A stretch of DNA of 9,405 bases from Bacilli bacterium (lineage in GTDB: Bacteria > Bacillota_I > Bacilli_A > RF39 > UBA660), in NCBI GenBank assembly GCA_017473105.1, contig JAFUNE010000011.1, forward strand, positions 1 to 9,405. The letters are read 5' to 3'. Positions 1 through 5,645 of the stretch are shown piece after piece. How positions within the stretch are numbered: position 1 is the stretch's first letter; each line of letters starts with the position of its first letter. The translations under genes were made by a program, and so were the position numbers. The notes beneath the pieces were generated by a model. That model made no database searches. It saw nothing but the letters and a program-made list of their open reading frames with translations, and was not told the origin of the DNA.

Positions 1-213
1 GAAATAGAAGAATCTAAAGTTGAAGAACCAAAAGAAAATAAACTTTCAAAATTAAAAGATAAATTCAAAAAGAAAGAAAAAGAAGAATCTATTTCAGAAG
101 AAGTATCAAATACAGAAGAAATTAAAGAAGAAATAGAAGAACCTAAAGTTGAAGAACCAAAAGAAAATAAACTTTCAAAATTAAAAGATAAATTCAAAAA
201 GAAAGAAAAAGAA
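1..213 (+). repeat. In-frame tandem repeat, 129-bp period, about 1.65 copies visible
   Basis: Bases 1-84 and 130-213 are identical except for one base (TCT versus CCT, Ser to Pro). The period is 129 bp, or 43 residues: a 28-residue core beginning EIEE[SP]KVEEPKENK plus a 15-residue acidic linker (85-129). The near-perfect nucleotide identity indicates recent duplication or continuing homogenisation. Because the repeat starts at the window edge, more copies may lie upstream. Confidence 0.9.
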
Positions 214-996
214 AATATTTTTGATGATGAAAGCAATAATCAAATTGAAGAAATATGTGATATAACAGAAATAGTAACTGAAACTCCTATCCACATGTCT
301 AAAAAAGACAAGACTAAAAAAATAATAATAGAAATGATAGGTGTAGTAACTATCACAATACTATTATTTATATGGATGTGGATAAGCGTTTTATTTTTGG
401 CAAGTCTATTTGCATATTTAGATGGTATAAAACTATATGGTTTAAGTATAGCACTATTAGGATTGGTAATTCTTTCATATTGGATTACAATTATGATTAA
501 TAGAATGATATTTAAGAAAAAAAATAATTATAAGAGAAACCTTATAATTGTAATATCATCAGTATTTGTAATCGCAATTGGTATAGCATTACTAATATAC
601 CAAACATCCAAACTAGAAATAGAATCTGATGTTTCACAAAAATACACAATGACAACAAAATATGACACATATTTATTGCCAAGTGATGAAAAAGAGAAAA
701 TGTATATATTCTTTAATAGTAATTATGATACTCAATACATGGTGAAGTATGATGATAATTTAGAAGGCAAATTTAAATTAGAAGTAAAATACTATGAAAA
801 TTATTATGATTACAATCTAAAAAAATCATCAAATAATTTATATGTATCATTAAGTGTAGATTCAAGAGATAGAATTAGCGCATATATTGATGATTTTAAA
901 GAAAATAAAATATACAATAAAGATGAACTTGCAAGATACATTGTTAAAATTACAATAAATGAAAAAGATTATCAAAGATTAGTAATTGAAAACTAA
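1..996 (+). CDS. Partial membrane protein with charged tandem repeats and three predicted helices (5' end outside window)
   Basis: I do not recognise this family. The frame is open from base 1 to the TAA at 994-996 (331 residues visible). The ATG at 295 has no good Shine-Dalgarno and the coding sequence upstream is unbroken, so the true start is left of the window. Visible residues 1-71 are two copies of a Lys/Glu-rich unit ending in LSKLKDKFKKKEKE, which looks like a basic amphipathic helix in an otherwise acidic, probably disordered cytoplasmic tail. Residues about 112-140, 145-166 and 180-201 are strongly hydrophobic and predicted to span the membrane. The last 130 residues are polar, Tyr/Asn/Lys-rich, with alternating beta-like segments. 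With three helices and a cytoplasmic N-terminus, this domain would lie outside the cell. It converges on the next gene with a 4-bp overlap. A structural, envelope or signalling role is possible but unsupported. Confidence 0.8.
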   Translation, partial: EIEESKVEEPKENKLSKLKDKFKKKEKEESISEEVSNTEEIKEEIEEPKVEEPKENKLSKLKDKFKKKEKENIFDDESNNQIEEICDITEIVTETPIHMSKKDKTKKIIIEMIGVVTITILLFIWMWISVLFLASLFAYLDGIKLYGLSIALLGLVILSYWITIMINRMIFKKKNNYKRNLIIVISSVFVIAIGIALLIYQTSKLEIESDVSQKYTMTTKYDTYLLPSDEKEKMYIFFNSNYDTQYMVKYDDNLEGKFKLEVKYYENYYDYNLKKSSNNLYVSLSVDSRDRISAYIDDFKENKIYNKDELARYIVKITINEKDYQRLVIEN

Positions 997-1009
997 TCTT
1001 TTTTAATTT
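974..1009 (+). terminator. Rho-independent terminator of the repeat-bearing membrane protein gene
   Basis: A 10-bp stem (974-983 with 992-1001, core AGATTAGT/ACTAATCT) and an 8-base loop are followed by a T run starting at about 999 and continuing TTTTTTAATTT. The 3' arm contains the stop codons of both convergent genes. On the minus strand the stem is not directly followed by a long T run, so it should work mainly rightward. Confidence 0.7.
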
Positions 1010-1370
1010 GTTCTATTTTGGTACGTAATTCATCAATAGATTTTAAAATTAAATCTAAATCACTTTTATTGTTTGGATATAATTTATTTATAATATCTTT
1101 TGCTTTATTTATATCATAATAAAAAGGATTATAAATTGATTTAACTTCCTTTGAATTTATATTGATTCTAGTTCCAAGAATTCTTGATTCAATAATATTT
1201 TGACTTGCAGCATTTGTTAAAATAGTTTGACCTAATAAAATAATCCAGTTACCAATAGTGTTTTGTTCCGCTGAATTTAAATTATCAACAAGAATTAATC
1301 CAAGTATAAAAGCAAGTGAAGTAGAGTATCTTGGATTAGTATTAAATATATCATTGAAACTATTATTCAT
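993..1370 (-). CDS. Small uncharacterised protein with two hydrophobic segments and a C-terminal helix (125 aa)
   Basis: I cannot name this family. Residues 16-31 (STSLAFILGLILVDNL) and 38-56 are hydrophobic and could be two short membrane or buried helices. Between and within them lies a distinctive EQNTIGNW...LLGQ...TNAASQ motif (35-57) that looks conserved rather than random. Residues 86-123 are charged and heptad-like, probably a long helix able to pair with a partner. The only Met is residue 1, so the start at 1370 is firm if the gene is real, but no Shine-Dalgarno is visible before it. The start lies 30 bases downstream of the tRNA-Asn terminator, and a TATAGT box a few bases before ATG suggests a very short leader or dependence on read-through. 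It overlaps the membrane protein gene by 4 bp, tail to tail. Cellular role unknown. Confidence 0.75.
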   Translation of the reverse strand: MNNSFNDIFNTNPRYSTSLAFILGLILVDNLNSAEQNTIGNWIILLGQTILTNAASQNIIESRILGTRININSKEVKSIYNPFYYDINKAKDIINKLYPNNKSDLDLILKSIDELRTKIEQIKKD

Positions 1371-1390
1371 AATTAACTATATGTTTTTTT

Positions 1391-1422
1391 ACAAAATAAA
1401 AAACTCAGATAAATCTGAGTTT
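1391..1422 (-). terminator. Rho-independent terminator of tRNA-Asn
   Basis: Read on the minus strand: stem AAACTCAGA, loop TTTA, stem TCTGAGTTT (1414-1422 with 1401-1409), then TTTATTTTGT. It lies 9 bases beyond the tRNA CCA end, so it ends a single-gene tRNA transcript and separates it from the 125-residue protein gene just downstream. Confidence 0.8.
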
Positions 1423-1431
1423 ATATTCAAA

Positions 1432-1507
1432 TGGCGCCCGATGCAGGACTCGAACCTGCGACCTAACGGTTAACAGCCGTGCGCTCTACCGACTGAGCTA
1501 ATCGGGC
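1432..1507 (-). tRNA. tRNA-Asn (anticodon GTT)
   Basis: The 76-base cloverleaf is complete with an encoded CCA (1432-1434). The acceptor stem GCCCGAT/ATCGGGC is perfect, the D stem is GCTC/GAGC, the anticodon loop CTGTTAA has GTT at 1472-1474, and the T arm is GCAGG-TTCGAGT-CCTGC. The discriminator base is G. The anticodon stem CACGG/CCGTT has four Watson-Crick pairs and a C-U mismatch at the outer 27:43 position. It decodes AAC and AAU, the latter very frequent in this genome. It has its own consensus promoter and terminator and is not part of a tRNA cluster. Confidence 0.97.
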
Positions 1508-1529
1508 ATTTCCTTTGACTACATGATTA

Positions 1530-1558
1530 ATTATAAATTAATAATTTCCATTTGTCAA
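1530..1558 (-). promoter_or_regulatory. Consensus sigma-A promoter of tRNA-Asn
   Basis: On the minus strand, TTGACA (1553-1558) and TATAAT (1530-1535) are both perfect consensus hexamers with an optimal 17-bp spacer. Transcription should begin near 1523, giving a leader of about 16 bases before the tRNA 5' end at 1507. Such strength is expected for a stable RNA gene. Confidence 0.9.
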
Positions 1559-1580
1559 CAAAAATATAGACTTTTATTAC
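1552..1580 (+). promoter_or_regulatory. Candidate rightward promoter for the AAA+ ATPase gene
   Basis: TTGTCA (1552-1557), 17 bp, then TATTAC (1575-1580) is a weak sigma-A-like match in the intergenic region before the AAA+ gene. Its -35 box occupies almost the same bases as the -35 box of the divergent tRNA promoter. Other partial -10 boxes (TAAAAT at 1581, TAGAAT at 1600) exist, so the exact promoter is uncertain. Confidence 0.35.
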
Positions 1581-1608
1581 TAAAATTGATAAAATTAAGT
1601 AGAATGAT

Positions 1609-1614
1609 GAGGGA
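1609..1614 (+). promoter_or_regulatory. Shine-Dalgarno that sets the AAA+ ATPase start at 1619
   Basis: GAGGGA lies 4 bases before the ATG at 1619, leaving 6 bases after the GAGG core. The in-frame ATG codons at 1523, 1604 and 1607 have no such site, and the one at 1523 lies at the tRNA transcription start on the other strand. The shorter form is therefore the likely protein. Confidence 0.75.
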
Positions 1615-1618
1615 TTTT

Positions 1619-2779
1619 ATGGATAATAATTTTGAAATTATAGAATTTGACAATAATTTAGAAGAAAAAGTTGAAAATTTACCATTAGTAGAGCCAGTTC
1701 AACAAATTGATGAAGTACCACCTGTTCAACAACCTGTAATGGAAGTTTTAGATTTATCTGAAGAAGAACCAGTTGTAGAAGCAACTCCAATTGTCGAAAC
1801 AACACCAGCGGTTGAACCTACACCGGATGTAGCACAAGAAGAAGTTGTTGACAAGAAAATGAAAAAAGTTAGTATTCTTGAAACTTACGGAGAAAATTTA
1901 AGTAAAAAAGAATATGTTACTAATCCAGCAATTGGTAGAGATTATGAAATCGAACAAGCAATAGAAATATTATTGACTCCAGAGAAGAGTGCCTTATTAG
2001 TAGGTAAAGCTGGTATAGGTAAAACTGCAATAGTAGAAGGTATTGGTTATAGAATGGTAAATGGTACTATTCCTAATGCCCTAAAACCATATGAACTTAT
2101 TAAAGTAAATATTTCTAGTCTACTTGGTGAAACAATTAGTGAAGGTCACAGCGAAAATAGACTTCAATTACTTGTCGATGAATTGAAAACTAAAAAGAAT
2201 ATATTATTATTCATAGATGAAGTTCACTTACTTGTTAATAGAAATACAGCAAATATGAGTATAGACTTTGCAAATATGTTAAAACCGGGATTAGACCGTG
2301 GTGATATTAAAATGATTGGTGCAACAACTGATGAAGAATATGAAGCATATATTTTAAGAGATAGAGCATTCTTAAGACGTTTCTTAAGAGTAGATGTATT
2401 AGAGCCAACACAAGATCAATGTACTCAAATTTTAATGGGAACATATAAAAAATATGAGAAGAGAACTGGTATTAAAATGGGATATACTGATTTCTTAAAG
2501 GAGAAGATTTTTAGATTTATTGTTGAAATGACAGATGAATATAAGAGAATTTATGAAATTGGAAACAGATATCCGGATGTAGCACTAACAATTGTTATGA
2601 GTGCGTTCTCAATGGCACTATATGAAAATGCAGAAGAAGTAAGAATTAAACATTTTTACAAAGCGATAAAAAGAACAAAAGTTATTTACGATGATTCAAA
2701 AGTGAAAGAAATCGCAAGATTTAAAGAATTATTCAAAGATATAATTAATGAAGAAAATGTAGATTTAGATGTAATATAA
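1619..2779 (+). CDS. Stand-alone Clp-D1-like AAA+ ATPase with disordered acidic N-terminus (386 aa)
   Basis: This resembles the first ATPase domain of ClpB/ClpC/ClpA without the Clp N-domain, middle domain or second ATPase domain. Residues 1-80 are acidic and Pro/Val/Gln-rich, probably disordered. The AAA+ core begins at about 104 ([14 protein letters not shown], as in Clp proteins). It has Walker A GKAGIGKT (129-136), Walker B LLFIDE (196-201), sensor 1 GATT (234-237), arginine fingers at R253/R254 and a sensor-2-like NRYPDVAL stretch (316-323). ATP hydrolysis and ring assembly are therefore likely. The segment matching the Clp D1 pore loop (KYRG) reads ISEG (173-176), so the aromatic substrate-gripping residue is absent. 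No ClpP-binding loop can be expected in a protein without the second domain. Function unknown: perhaps a remodelling or scaffolding ATPase rather than an unfoldase. It is a single-gene unit between a divergent tRNA and a terminator. Confidence 0.9.
   Translation: MDNNFEIIEFDNNLEEKVENLPLVEPVQQIDEVPPVQQPVMEVLDLSEEEPVVEATPIVETTPAVEPTPDVAQEEVVDKKMKKVSILETYGENLSKKEYVTNPAIGRDYEIEQAIEILLTPEKSALLVGKAGIGKTAIVEGIGYRMVNGTIPNALKPYELIKVNISSLLGETISEGHSENRLQLLVDELKTKKNILLFIDEVHLLVNRNTANMSIDFANMLKPGLDRGDIKMIGATTDEEYEAYILRDRAFLRRFLRVDVLEPTQDQCTQILMGTYKKYEKRTGIKMGYTDFLKEKIFRFIVEMTDEYKRIYEIGNRYPDVALTIVMSAFSMALYENAEEVRIKHFYKAIKRTKVIYDDSKVKEIARFKELFKDIINEENVDLDVI
1775..1828 (+). repeat. Three hexapeptide repeats VE-x-TP-x in the AAA+ N-terminus
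   Basis: Residues 53-70 of the AAA+ protein read [18 protein letters not shown], three units of 18 bp in frame. The nucleotide copies have diverged (GTA/GTC/GTT for Val), so this is an older, protein-level repeat. It is a short extended linker motif within the acidic disordered region. Confidence 0.7.
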
Positions 2780-2805
2780 AAACTTACAAAAGTAAGTTTT
2801 TTTAT
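2778..2805 (+). terminator. Rho-independent terminator of the AAA+ ATPase gene
   Basis: The stem AAAAACTTAC (2778-2787), loop AAAA and arm GTAAGTTTTT (2792-2801) end in a T run that continues to 2803. The stem begins inside the TAA stop codon (2777-2779). Confidence 0.85.
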
Positions 2806-2916
2806 TTGTTTAAAAATAAATAATTAATTAATACTTTCTGTATAAAATTAAATATTTACTATACAAAAATAAAAAAATAAACTATGAATTTAATTTGAAA
2901 AATCAATTATTCCAAT

Positions 2917-2945
2917 TTGAATATATTTATATATATGTGTATACT
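2917..2945 (+). promoter_or_regulatory. Sigma-A promoter of the ABC transporter operon
   Basis: TTGAAT (2917-2922), a 17-bp spacer made mostly of A and T, and TATACT (2940-2945) match the housekeeping consensus well. The expected start site is about 2951-2953, some 16 bases before the ATG, leaving just room for the AAAGGA ribosome-binding site (2955-2960). The rest of the 2804-2967 gap is A/T-rich with no other feature I can support. Confidence 0.7.
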
Positions 2946-2958
2946 TTCTTCAAGAAAG
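2944..2958 (+). promoter_or_regulatory. 15-bp palindrome at the transcription start, candidate operator
   Basis: CTTTCTT-C-AAGAAAG is a perfect odd-length palindrome that begins inside the -10 box and ends in the ribosome-binding site of the ABC ATPase gene. Its position would let a bound repressor block initiation. No regulator gene adjoins it, and in so AT-rich a genome a chance palindrome is possible. Confidence 0.35.
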
Positions 2959-2967
2959 GAAAAGTAA

Positions 2968-3855
2968 ATGAATAAAGCAGTTAAAGTTAGAAATTTAAGT
3001 AAAACTATAAGAGGTAAAAAAATATTAAAGAACATTAGTTTTGATATATATGAAGGAGAAATAGTAGGATTAGTAGGACCTAATGGAGCTGGAAAATCTA
3101 CATTGTTAAAATTAATGACAGGATTATATTCGATAGAAAGTGGTGACATTTTTTATTTTGATTATAATATGAAATACGATTTTGAAAGATGTATGGCAAT
3201 AATAGGAACTCTTATTGAAACACCTGATTTATATAAAAATATTTCAGGATATGATAATTTAAAAATATTTAAAACAATGTTTAAGGGAATTGATGAAGAA
3301 ACAATTAAAGAAATAGTACAAATAGTTGAAATGGAAAAATTCTTAGGTAAAAAATTTAAAACATATTCACTTGGTATGAAAGAAAGACTTGCAATAGCAA
3401 ATGCTTTAATAAATAAACCAAGAATACTTATATTAGATGAACCAACAAATGGTCTTGATCCGATTGGAATTAAAAAGATAATAGAAATACTTAATAATAT
3501 GAAAGATACTACAATAATTATTTCTTCACATATGCTTACAGAAATAGAAGGGATATGCAATAAAATTATATTTATAAATAATGGTGAAGTAGTAAATATA
3601 AAACAAATAGATAAAACAATAAAAAAGAAAAATGTAATGTTTGAGGTAGATGACTATAGTAAAGCTAAATTATTATTAAAAAATTATTGTATAAATGAAG
3701 AACTTGAGGTATATGAATCAGATGAAACAATAAGTAGACTAAACCAAGAATTGATTTTTAACAATATAAAAGTATATAGAATATATGAAAGTCAAAATAC
3801 TTTAGAAAAAGAATTTTTTAAAATGGTGAATAATGATAAATCTAATACTAAATGA
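2968..3855 (+). CDS. ABC transporter ATP-binding protein, BcrA-like (295 aa)
   Basis: This is the cytoplasmic ATPase that powers the permease encoded next. It has Walker A GPNGAGKST (37-45), signature YSLGMKERL (133-141), Walker B ILILDEP (153-159), D-loop GLDP (162-165) and H-loop His188. The Q-loop position reads TLIETPDLY (81-89), with Glu where most ABC proteins have Gln; this IE-x-P pattern is typical of the BcrA and lantibiotic-immunity type ATPases of Bacillota. The C-terminal 90 residues (about 205-295) form the usual extra domain of that group. The start has AAAGGA 7 bases upstream. The gene overlaps the permease by 23 bp, so the two are translationally coupled. Substrate unknown: peptide antibiotics, lipids or ions are all possible for this subfamily, and no bacteriocin or two-component genes adjoin it. 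Confidence 0.93.
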   Translation: MNKAVKVRNLSKTIRGKKILKNISFDIYEGEIVGLVGPNGAGKSTLLKLMTGLYSIESGDIFYFDYNMKYDFERCMAIIGTLIETPDLYKNISGYDNLKIFKTMFKGIDEETIKEIVQIVEMEKFLGKKFKTYSLGMKERLAIANALINKPRILILDEPTNGLDPIGIKKIIEILNNMKDTTIIISSHMLTEIEGICNKIIFINNGEVVNIKQIDKTIKKKNVMFEVDDYSKAKLLLKNYCINEELEVYESDETISRLNQELIFNNIKVYRIYESQNTLEKEFFKMVNNDKSNTK

Positions 3856-4540
3856 AATAAAAAAAATAGGAGTAATTAAAATAATATTAACATTTATTAT
3901 ATTTTTAATAGTAATAATTATTGTATATGAATTTAGTGATAATATGAAAAATACAATATTTAGTTTAATACCATTTGTAGGAATAATGACAAGCATATTA
4001 TTTTCTGGGATTATTTCAGGTGAAATCGAATCAGGAACGTTTAGATTTTATTTAACTAAACCAGTATCAAGAAAGAGAATATATCAATCAAAGTTAATAA
4101 CAATAATGATATATACCATTTGTTTATTAACATTTATTTTTTATATTTACAAAGTATTGTGTCAAAATATTGACAAGGAATATTTTGTAAAGTTTGTAAA
4201 GTATTCAAGTTCACTGTTAATAACAAATAGCATAATTATTTTTTTATCAACTATATTTAGAAATACGTCTGTATCTGTAGGAATATCAATATCATTATTA
4301 ACATTTGGAATGTTGATAACGCAATTATTATTAGATATAAATTTAAATATAATACAATATACATTTTTACCATATTTAGACTTTTCGTTATTTAATGATA
4401 TGAAAACATTAGAAGCAATGAATAAAATATATAATATAAACTTATCAATAAATAAAGGGATAATAATAAATGTAATATATACTTATTTAATATATATGTT
4501 AGGGATGACCATATTTATAAAAAAAGATATTAAAAATTAA
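3833..4540 (+). CDS. ABC-2 type transporter permease (235 aa, six predicted helices)
   Basis: This membrane subunit pairs with the ATPase upstream. Predicted helices lie at about 14-33, 43-63, 88-107, 121-142, 146-168 and 209-229. Between helices 2 and 3 is the hallmark motif of this permease group, GEIESGTFRFYLTKPVSR (63-80), the cytoplasmic coupling segment that meets the ATPase. The length is typical of BcrB/NatB-like half-transporters, which act as homodimers. Translation starts inside the ATPase gene at ATG 3833, with GGTGA just upstream. The gene ends tail-to-tail with cotJC, sharing 4 bp, and its stop codon lies in a shared terminator. What it moves cannot be told from sequence; export is more likely than import, as no binding-protein gene is present. 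Confidence 0.9.
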   Translation: MINLILNEIKKIGVIKIILTFIIFLIVIIIVYEFSDNMKNTIFSLIPFVGIMTSILFSGIISGEIESGTFRFYLTKPVSRKRIYQSKLITIMIYTICLLTFIFYIYKVLCQNIDKEYFVKFVKYSSSLLITNSIIIFLSTIFRNTSVSVGISISLLTFGMLITQLLLDINLNIIQYTFLPYLDFSLFNDMKTLEAMNKIYNINLSINKGIIINVIYTYLIYMLGMTIFIKKDIKN

Positions 4541-4556
4541 TATCCTTTATTTTTAT
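4519..4556. terminator. Bidirectional terminator shared by the ABC permease and cotJC
   Basis: The stem GATATTAA (4526-4533), loop AAA and arm TTAATATC (4537-4544) form a perfect 8-bp hairpin. Seven A's precede it (4519-4525), giving a T7 tail on the minus strand, and CTTTATTTTTAT follows it on the plus strand. The hairpin holds both stop codons (4538-4540 plus strand, 4537-4539 minus strand). The stem is weak, with only one G-C pair. Confidence 0.6.
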
Positions 4557-5094
4557 AGTACTCTAGTAATTCTTTGAAACGATTATAATGAACAACTTCT
4601 CTCTGTCTTAAAAAACTAAGAGGAGCCAAAATACTCTCATCATCAGTTAAATCCATTAAGTTTTCATATGTAGCTCTAGCTTTTTCTTCAGCAGCCATAT
4701 TTTCATGTAAGTCGACTATAGGATTTCCAGTTGAAGCTATGTAAGCACTAGTGTAGGGAACACCATTTGCATCCATAGGATAAATTCCTTTATTATGTTG
4801 AACATACCATGGCTCTAATTCATATTTTTTAATTTCATCAATACTAGCATCTTTAATTAATTGTCTTATCATAGTACAAATCATTTCAACATGACCAAGT
4901 TCTTCACAACCAATATCAGAGAGCAAAGCTTTTCCTTTCTCATCAGGCATAGTGAATCTTTGTGAAAGATATCTAAGCGAAGCACTAAGCTCACCATCTG
5001 GACCACCAAACTGAGTAACAAGTAACTTAGCAAGTTTTAAATTTTTACTTTTTATATTAATGGGGTATTCTAACATTTTTTCATATTTAAACAT
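4537..5094 (-). CDS. cotJC: CotJC-like spore coat protein of the manganese catalase family (185 aa)
   Basis: CotJC proteins are spore-coat-associated members of the dimanganese catalase family, which breaks down hydrogen peroxide. The ferritin-like four-helix ligands are all visible: Glu35 (in GGPDGELSASLRY), Glu65 and His68 (in CEELGHVEM), Glu136 (in AAEEKARATYEN) and His169 (in EVVHYNRF). Their spacing matches known manganese catalases. At 185 residues it has the short CotJC form without the longer C-terminal tail of vegetative enzymes. There is no signal peptide; coat proteins are made in the mother cell. The start has a strong AAAGGAGG site (5104-5111 on the complement). It overlaps the stop of the preceding coat gene by one base (TAATG), so the pair is translationally coupled. 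Catalase activity is likely from the ligands but is not proven here. Confidence 0.95.
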   Translation of the reverse strand: MFKYEKMLEYPINIKSKNLKLAKLLVTQFGGPDGELSASLRYLSQRFTMPDEKGKALLSDIGCEELGHVEMICTMIRQLIKDASIDEIKKYELEPWYVQHNKGIYPMDANGVPYTSAYIASTGNPIVDLHENMAAEEKARATYENLMDLTDDESILAPLSFLRQREVVHYNRFKELLEYYKNKGY

Positions 5095-5516
5095 TACTTA
5101 TTTCCTCCTTTATCCCAAGGCCAAGGATTATTTATCCATTCCCATTTATTTTCATCATTTGAACTAAAAGAACATAATGGACCATATGATTTTTCATATC
5201 GTTTTTTTAATTTCTCAAGTTCAGAAGACCATTCATTAAACAATTTTAAAATATTTTTATCATCATCAAATATATCTAAATATAAAACTAAATCTTTTAA
5301 AGCAAAAGTATACATTTGAATATTATAAAGTAATTTATCTTTTTCATTATTAACTTTTAATTTGTAAACATGATTTTTGTATTTAGAATAAATATCTTTA
5401 AACATGTTACCTTTATTAAAACCTTCATCTAAAGAATAAATGTTATTGTTTCTGTCAAATGTTATAGTATTACTATTATCATATTCAAAATAATTATTGC
5501 TTTGATCAAAATACAT
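5094..5516 (-). CDS. cotJB: CotJB spore coat protein with a CotJA-like N-terminal segment (140 aa)
   Basis: Residues 56-136 match CotJB: a helical YTFALKDLVLYLD stretch (69-81), a charged helix, YGPL (111-114) and the aromatic tail WEWINNPWPW (125-134). CotJB alone is usually near 90 residues. The extra N-terminus contains YSLDEGFNKGNMFKDIYSKY (27-46), which follows the CotJA pattern YSxxEGxxxGTxFPELYxxY, so this looks like a CotJA-CotJB fusion. CotJA's usual proline/tryptophan-rich head is replaced by an Asn/Tyr-rich stretch (1-26). The protein is predicted to be cytoplasmic in the mother cell and assembled into the coat with CotJC, whose gene follows directly. The start is supported by AGGAAGGTGAT a few bases upstream. 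There is no separate cotJA gene in the 129 bases before it. Confidence 0.85.
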   Translation of the reverse strand: MYFDQSNNYFEYDNSNTITFDRNNNIYSLDEGFNKGNMFKDIYSKYKNHVYKLKVNNEKDKLLYNIQMYTFALKDLVLYLDIFDDDKNILKLFNEWSSELEKLKKRYEKSYGPLCSFSSNDENKWEWINNPWPWDKGGNK

Positions 5517-5534
5517 CTTATCACCTTCCTAAAG

Positions 5535-5561
5535 TATATTATGAATGAATTCAAAAATGGT
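5535..5561 (-). promoter_or_regulatory. Candidate sporulation-type promoter of the cotJ operon
   Basis: On the minus strand CATAATATA (5535-5543) fits the SigK -10 pattern CATAnnnTA, and AC at 5560-5561 sits 16 bp upstream, as SigK promoters show. The -10 also partly fits SigE (CATACAAT, six of eight). Bacillus subtilis cotJ depends on SigE. No good TATAAT/TTGACA promoter was found close to the start. The motif carries little information, so this is a weak call. Confidence 0.35.
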
Positions 5562-5597
5562 GTGGATTATTTTAAAATGTAAAGTGAACAAAATAAC

Positions 5598-5627
5598 TTG
5601 TATATAAAATTGTATTAATGATACAAT
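5598..5627 (+). promoter_or_regulatory. Sigma-A promoter of tsaE, with an inverted repeat over the -10
   Basis: TTGTAT (5598-5603), 18 bp, then TACAAT (5622-5627) makes a plausible housekeeping promoter about 19 bases before the tsaE start. ATTGTAT (5609-5615) and ATACAAT (5621-5627) form a perfect 7-bp inverted repeat separated by 5 bases and covering the -10 box. It could be an operator or simply a by-product of AT-rich promoter sequence. Confidence 0.55.
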
Positions 5628-5645
5628 AAATATGGTGATAATATT

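Noticed and set aside
1..213. CRISPR or other non-coding repeat array
   Set aside because: The repeat preserves the reading frame, has no spacer variation of CRISPR size, and encodes a Lys/Glu-rich protein tail.
295..297. ATG at 295 as the start of the membrane protein
   Set aside because: The frame is open through to base 1 with clearly coding, repeated sequence, and no ribosome-binding site precedes 295.
1258..1473. 71-codon plus-strand open frame running into the tRNA gene
   Set aside because: It is antisense to the 125-residue protein gene and to the tRNA; its last codons are the complement of the T and anticodon arms, and it has no ribosome-binding site.
1523..1618. N-terminal extension of the AAA+ ATPase from the ATG at 1523
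   Set aside because: No Shine-Dalgarno precedes it, it overlaps the tRNA promoter region and the extra 32 residues look like translated intergenic DNA. The ATG at 1619 has GAGGGA at good spacing.
2804..2967. Possible riboswitch or small RNA before the ABC operon
   Set aside because: The predicted transcript starts near 2951, leaving no leader; the region upstream is plain A/T-rich sequence without stable paired elements I could find.
2907..3996. Minus-strand open frames at 2907-3149, 3162-3560 and 3802-3996
   Set aside because: They are antisense shadows of the ABC ATPase and permease genes; their hydrophobic translations come from reading AT-rich codons backwards.
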